Below are positions 60,756-64,000 of a stretch of DNA of 64,000 bases, piece by piece. Positions within the stretch are counted from its first letter, which is position 1. Every line of letters starts with the position of its first letter. The stretch lies in contig JAEUKB010000091.1 in assembly GCA_016794365.1 (NCBI GenBank), positions 1 to 64,000 of the forward strand. The letters are read 5' to 3'. The notes beneath the pieces are model-generated. The model did no database searches, had not been told where the DNA came from, and worked only from the letters and a program-made list of their open reading frames with translations. A program made the position numbers and the translations under genes. The stretch is from Myxococcales bacterium (GTDB taxonomy: Bacteria; Myxococcota_A; Polyangia; Palsa-1104; JAEUJZ01).

Positions 60756-60771
60756 AGACGTTAAGCCGGAC
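60756..60771 (+). other. Right junction core (attR-like) with kinase-like remnant DVKPD
   Basis: AGACG (60756-60760) is followed by TTAAGCCGGAC; in one frame from 60757 the codons GAC GTT AAG CCG GAC give DVKPD, the sequence that follows HR in kinase catalytic loops. Beyond PDK there is no kinase similarity, so the distal kinase part has been lost. Confidence 0.5.
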
Positions 60772-60835
60772 AAAGACGTTTCCGAAGGAATCGAGTCCGT
60801 ATCATTCCCTGCTGCGAGCGTGACCAGCGGGGACG

Positions 60836-61378
60836 CTATTCCTCGGTTGTGGGCTTGGTCTTGGGCTTGGTCTGTTTCTGACACTTGGGACAGAGCCCAA
60901 ACAGATACAGCTTTGCTTCATCGACCACGTAACCACCCAGGCGAGTCGGAATCAGCGGGGTGGGAAGGACTCCTGCTTCCAGACATTCCAGATCACCGCA
61001 GCGACGGCATTGGAGGTGCGGATGATCGATCCGACAGCCTTCACATGCGTGAACTTCAAAGCGCCGACTGCCATCGATGGTGCTGACCGGCTGCGCGATC
61101 TGATGTTCCACCAGCGTCGTCAGCGTTCGATACACCGTGACCTGATCCAGACCGTGCTCCGCCAGATCTTCCAGTAGCTCTTGCGCTGTGGTTGGGCGAT
61201 GACGATCGAGCAGCGCCTTGAGCAGCAGAACGCGCGACTCCGTAACCTTCAGTCCCTGTGCGCGCAGCAGTGCTTCGGCATGTTCCGAGTGCGAGTGATT
61301 GTGCAGATTCGCTGCCTTTGCTTCTGTCTTGCGACGTGGCGTCGTTCGTGGAGTGGAGCGGCTGTCCATGCTGCGCAT
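60836..61378 (-). CDS. Fur-family metalloregulator, probably Zur
   Basis: A 180-residue protein. The winged helix reads LRAQGLKVTESRVLLLKALLDRHRPTTAQELLEDL with HGLDQVTVYRTLTTLVEH (Fur family DNA recognition). Metal ligands: HACEGCRIDHPHLQCRRCGDLECLE with further C..C near the end (CPKCQK). A His-rich N-terminus (HNHSHSEH) could bind extra metal. It is downstream of a COG0523 GTPase on the same strand, and three palindromes lie upstream of the GTPase, which suggests zinc control (Zur). Start at ATG 61378 is chosen; 61369 or 61423 are possible. Confidence 0.85.
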   Translation of the reverse strand: MRSMDSRSTPRTTPRRKTEAKAANLHNHSHSEHAEALLRAQGLKVTESRVLLLKALLDRHRPTTAQELLEDLAEHGLDQVTVYRTLTTLVEHQIAQPVSTIDGSRRFEVHACEGCRIDHPHLQCRRCGDLECLEAGVLPTPLIPTRLGGYVVDEAKLYLFGLCPKCQKQTKPKTKPTTEE

Positions 61379-61443
61379 GGTGGCATGAAAGCGCGTATCT
61401 CGGTAGCGGGATTGCAAATCCACTGAAGCGTTATGGAAAGGAA

Positions 61444-62670
61444 TCAGGCCGCTTCTTCGTCGCTGATGTCAATTTCCCACTGTGGTAGCGGATCGGAGAG
61501 CTTCTGCCATCCTTCTATGCCCTGCGCCATCTCTGCATTGGTCAGCAGACAGCGATCGAGTCCTGTCCGCAGCTTCTTTTCATCCATGCCAATGCCGATA
61601 AACACCAGCTCTTGTCGGCGATCTCCCCACGTTGGATCAAAGTCTTTTAGCAGCTTTTGACGCAGCTCTTCTTCTTGCGGCCACTCCTCTTCCGGTAGCG
61701 TAGCCCACCACTGACCGCCCGGTTCCAGACTGCATGTCTTCCCCGCTTGTGACCAGATCGCAACCCAGTCCGAGCGCGTCGCAAACCACGCAAATCCTTT
61801 GGAACGGAGCACTCCCTTCCAGGGCTTTTCAATGTAGGACATAAAGCGCGCGGGATGAAACGGGCGACGGGCACGATAGATGAAGCTGCGGATTCCGTAC
61901 GCTTCTGTTTCCGGCGTATGTTCCCCGCGTAGCTCTTTGAGCCAGCCCGGTGCAGCCTGCGCTTTTTCAAAGTCAAACAGGCCCGTGTTGAAGATCGAAT
62001 CCAGCGGAACCTTGCCGCGATCGGAGTAGATGATCTTCGCTTCCGGGTTCAGATGTCGCAGGATTCCTTCCAGCTTGGCGACATCTTCCGGCTTCATCAG
62101 ATCCACTTTGCTGATGCACAGGACGTTGCAAAACTCGATCTGTTCGATCAGCAGATCGACCACATCGCGCTCGTCTCCTTCTCCGGCTGTGCTGCCGCGA
62201 TCTGCCAAGCTGTCGCGGCTCTCATAGTCCCGCAGAAAGTTCACGCCATCGATGACAGTCACCATCGTATCGAGCTTCGCGATATCACCAAGACTTGCGC
62301 CTTCTTCGTCTTCAAAGGTGAAGGTTTCTGCCACAGGCAGAGGCTCGGAAATGCCGGTCGATTCGATCAGCAGATAGTCGAAGTGACCGCTCCGTGCGAG
62401 CTTGCCTACTTCGACCAGTAGGTCTTCGCGAAGCGTGCAGCAAATGCAGCCGTTTTGCATTTCCACCAGCTTCTCTTCTGGACGCTGAAGACCGCCTTGC
62501 TTGACGAGCTGGGCATCAATGTTGACCTCGCTCATGTCGTTGACGATCACCGCGATGCGATGTCCGTGCTGTTCCTTTAGCAAAAAATTGAGCAGCGTTG
62601 TCTTACCTGCGCCCAAAAATCCCGAGAGAACTGTCACTGCCAGCTTGTTCTGTTGCGTCGCGCTTTCCAT
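61444..62670 (-). CDS. COG0523 (CobW/ZNG1-type) GTPase metallochaperone
   Basis: A 408-residue protein. The N-terminus has a Walker A (GFLGAGKTTLLN), the metal motif NGCICCTLREDL (CxCC), and SKVDLMKPEDV (NKxD-like). The second domain is the CobW C-terminal domain (GIRSFIYRARRPFHPARF). COG0523 GTPases deliver metals under limitation; with a Fur-family gene downstream, zinc is most likely. It is the first gene of an operon with that regulator. AAGGA precedes the start. Box 1 lies 120 bp upstream. Confidence 0.88.
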   Translation of the reverse strand: MESATQQNKLAVTVLSGFLGAGKTTLLNFLLKEQHGHRIAVIVNDMSEVNIDAQLVKQGGLQRPEEKLVEMQNGCICCTLREDLLVEVGKLARSGHFDYLLIESTGISEPLPVAETFTFEDEEGASLGDIAKLDTMVTVIDGVNFLRDYESRDSLADRGSTAGEGDERDVVDLLIEQIEFCNVLCISKVDLMKPEDVAKLEGILRHLNPEAKIIYSDRGKVPLDSIFNTGLFDFEKAQAAPGWLKELRGEHTPETEAYGIRSFIYRARRPFHPARFMSYIEKPWKGVLRSKGFAWFATRSDWVAIWSQAGKTCSLEPGGQWWATLPEEEWPQEEELRQKLLKDFDPTWGDRRQELVFIGIGMDEKKLRTGLDRCLLTNAEMAQGIEGWQKLSDPLPQWEIDISDEEAA

Positions 62671-62789
62671 GTTTCGCTTTCCTTGCTTGCGATCGCTTCC
62701 TGATGGCTACCTGTCAGGTGGGTGAACCTGACCAAGCAACCCCGATCGGCTCCGCTTTGTCTGCGTACTCATAGCAAGTGAACTGATCA

Positions 62790-62808
62790 AATGCAAATGA
62801 TTTGCATT
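62790..62808. promoter_or_regulatory. Palindromic box 1 (predicted Zur site)
   Basis: AATGCAAA-TGA-TTTGCATT, a perfect 8-3-8 palindrome that extends one further base pair on each side. It lies 120 bp upstream of the GTPase start and is the best of the three boxes. Confidence 0.7.
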
Positions 62809-62826
62809 TACTTGGAGTCTCATTAG

Positions 62827-62845
62827 AATGAAAGACACTTGCATT
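62827..62845. promoter_or_regulatory. Palindromic box 3 (predicted Zur site, imperfect)
   Basis: AATGAAAG-ACA-CTTGCATT, 8-3-8 with one mismatch (A for C) against the other boxes. Confidence 0.6.
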
Positions 62846-62966
62846 TCGGATAGAGCTTGCCACTGTTCCATCCGTCGCGCGTTTCCTGGAATCTGCATGA
62901 TTCCGAGGAGATACCAGCCATATCGAGCTGCTGACCAAAACCGTCCACGTCAGCTGCGTTCGCTTA

Positions 62967-62985
62967 AATGCAAGGAACTTGCAAT
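62967..62985. promoter_or_regulatory. Palindromic box 2 (predicted Zur site)
   Basis: AATGCAAG-GAA-CTTGCAAT: the inner 6-3-6 part is perfect and the ends nearly so. It lies just before a TTGACG -35 box of the lipoprotein gene, suiting repression of that gene. Confidence 0.65.
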
Positions 62986-62991
62986 AGTGGC

Positions 62992-63021
62992 TTGACGGAA
63001 AAGAGATCCAAGGGCTATCGT
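62992..63021 (+). promoter_or_regulatory. Candidate promoter of the zinc-locus lipoprotein
   Basis: TTGACG (62992-62997) and TATCGT (63016-63021) are 18 bases apart, 23 bp before the ATG. Confidence 0.45.
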
Positions 63022-63043
63022 GAGCCCGACTGGGAGGCAGAAG

Positions 63044-64000
63044 ATGCATTTAGGAAAGCTTGTAGGAACGTCGCTGCTTGTGGGTCTGGTTGCCGCCAGT
63101 GGCTGCGGTGAAAACATGGACTCTGTAGCAGGTGGGAGCGTCCAGTTCACCGCATCAGGGGAAGTCCTGGCGCTCGGTGGTTACGGGTTTCCTGCAACGG
63201 GTGACGAGCCAGCCTTTGTCGATGGCTGGGAAGTCCGCTTTGAGTCCCTGTTGGTGACGTTCGATTACATCAACTTGTCTGAAAATCCCGACAAAGCTCC
63301 GACCGATCAGTCCCAGACAGACAACAAAGTGGCGCAGCTTGCTGGACCGTGGGCGGTGGATCTACACAAAGGGGGACCGCTGCTGGGCAAGGGGGGGAGC
63401 GACGAGCAAGCGCTCCCCATCGCAACCCTGTCCGCGCTGAATCTGCAAGCAGACAAGCCACTTGATCCAACAAAGCGCTATGCCTTCGGGTTCGATATTG
63501 TGCCCGCCAATCCTGCGGCGAAGAAGCTGAACTTGGATGCAGAAGGGGAAGCCAACTACAGCCAGATGGCAAAGAATGGCTGGACGGTGATGTACATCGG
63601 AACTGCGACGTGGAAAGGAACGAGCTGCACGTCAACCAATCCGGCGTATGACTTCTCTGTGATGCCGAAAGTGGTGAAGTTCCGCTTTGGGTTCCGCTCT
63701 CCCACTTCGTACATCAACTGCCAGAACCCGGACACTGCACCAGCGCAGCCGTTTGCGGGTGAAGAATACCAGCGCGGCATTCAAGTGAAACAGAACGCAA
63801 CGACGACGGCACAAGCAACGGTTCACACCGATCATCCGTTCTGGGAAAACAGCGAGCACGATGCGCCTGCGCACTTCGATCCGTTCGCTGCTTGGGCGCA
63901 GAAAGATGCATCCGGCAGCTACGTTGTGACGCTGGAAGATCTGAAAGGCGTGAACTTTACTGCGTTCAAAGATCGCGCTGGCAAGTCGCTGCCATGGCGT
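63044..64000 (+). CDS. Lipoprotein under the predicted Zur boxes (3' end outside window)
   Basis: An open frame from the ATG at 63044 (GGAGG upstream) to the last base, at least 319 residues, with no stop. The N-terminus is a lipoprotein signal ending LVAASGC. The mature part shows GWEVRFESLLVTFDYINLSENPD and SDEQALPIATLSALNLQ, and a His/Asp/Glu-rich segment HTDHPFWENSEHDAPAHFDPF that could bind metal. I do not recognise a named family. Its location beside the GTPase and the palindromes suggests a zinc-acquisition surface protein; the gene must be completed from outside the window. Confidence 0.75.
   Translation, partial: MHLGKLVGTSLLVGLVAASGCGENMDSVAGGSVQFTASGEVLALGGYGFPATGDEPAFVDGWEVRFESLLVTFDYINLSENPDKAPTDQSQTDNKVAQLAGPWAVDLHKGGPLLGKGGSDEQALPIATLSALNLQADKPLDPTKRYAFGFDIVPANPAAKKLNLDAEGEANYSQMAKNGWTVMYIGTATWKGTSCTSTNPAYDFSVMPKVVKFRFGFRSPTSYINCQNPDTAPAQPFAGEEYQRGIQVKQNATTTAQATVHTDHPFWENSEHDAPAHFDPFAAWAQKDASGSYVVTLEDLKGVNFTAFKDRAGKSLPWR

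Larger units (their letters stand above)
51149..60760. mobile_element. Serine-recombinase island inserted in a Ser/Thr kinase gene
   Basis: The element is bounded by AGACG (51149-51153 and 60756-60760). At the left border a kinase ORF breaks after HRD; at the right border the reading frame GAC GTT AAG CCG GAC gives DVKPD. Removing the DNA between the two copies of AGACG would fuse CACAG with AGACG and TTAAGCCGG, encoding HRDVKPD in frame. The first gene inside is a serine recombinase, as in many integrative elements. Cargo: regulators, an EAD-like protein, an IS630 remnant and a restriction-modification system. Gene content and AT-rich stretches differ from the flanks. The boundaries are inferred from this window alone. 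Confidence 0.7.

Overview
The window looks like a piece of a Myxococcota (myxobacterial-type) chromosome. This is inferred from several Hanks-type Ser/Thr kinases, many lipoproteins, a PEGA domain, a DUF4331 protein, a CFI-box protein, GC-rich codon use and long Ala/Lys/Pro-rich protein tails. No rRNA gene or other taxonomic marker is present, so the assignment is tentative.

Layout. 1-9.9 kb: C-terminal part of a Ser/Thr kinase, an outer-membrane-like protein, a GH57/DUF3536 protein, a subtilisin-family protease, a COG4324-type aminopeptidase lipoprotein and a zinc-ribbon protein with a histone-H1-like tail. 9.9-19.4 kb: two surface lipoproteins, then a tight LpxL-type acyltransferase / ketosynthase / degenerate ketosynthase / thioredoxin-TPR run, a HAD phosphatase, a ketopantoate-reductase-like enzyme and ribosomal protein S20 with a long extension. 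19.5-29.4 kb: topoisomerase III, a DUF4331 protein with its lipoprotein, an M4 metalloprotease, RecQ, a small exported protein and biotin carboxylase. 29.5-39 kb: scpA-scpB-rluB, a GH13 glucosidase, a CFI-box protein, lnt and tRNA-Ala(TGC). 39-50.4 kb: an ECF sigma / anti-sigma / exported protein operon, two Lys-rich exported proteins, acylphosphatase, a TIG-metzincin lipoprotein pair, a kinase-permease-enoyl-CoA hydratase operon, an NTF2-like protein and AlkB.

50.7-60.8 kb is an accessory island. A Ser/Thr kinase gene is cut exactly at its HRD catalytic-loop codons. The next gene is a serine recombinase. About 9.6 kb downstream a short stretch reads DVKPD beside the same AGACG core, and rejoining the two ends restores HRDVKPD in frame. 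The cargo is two or more HTH regulators, small Lys-rich and unknown proteins, an AT-rich membrane protein with an effector-associated (EAD-like) N-terminus, an IS630-type remnant with a large palindrome, and a SacI-family restriction-modification system with its own controller and a 21-bp operator palindrome. I read it as a defence or conflict island carried by a kinase-targeting serine-recombinase element.

60.8-64 kb is a probable zinc-homeostasis locus: a Fur/Zur-family repressor, a COG0523 (CobW-type) GTPase and a divergent lipoprotein that runs off the window, with three matching palindromic boxes between the divergent genes.
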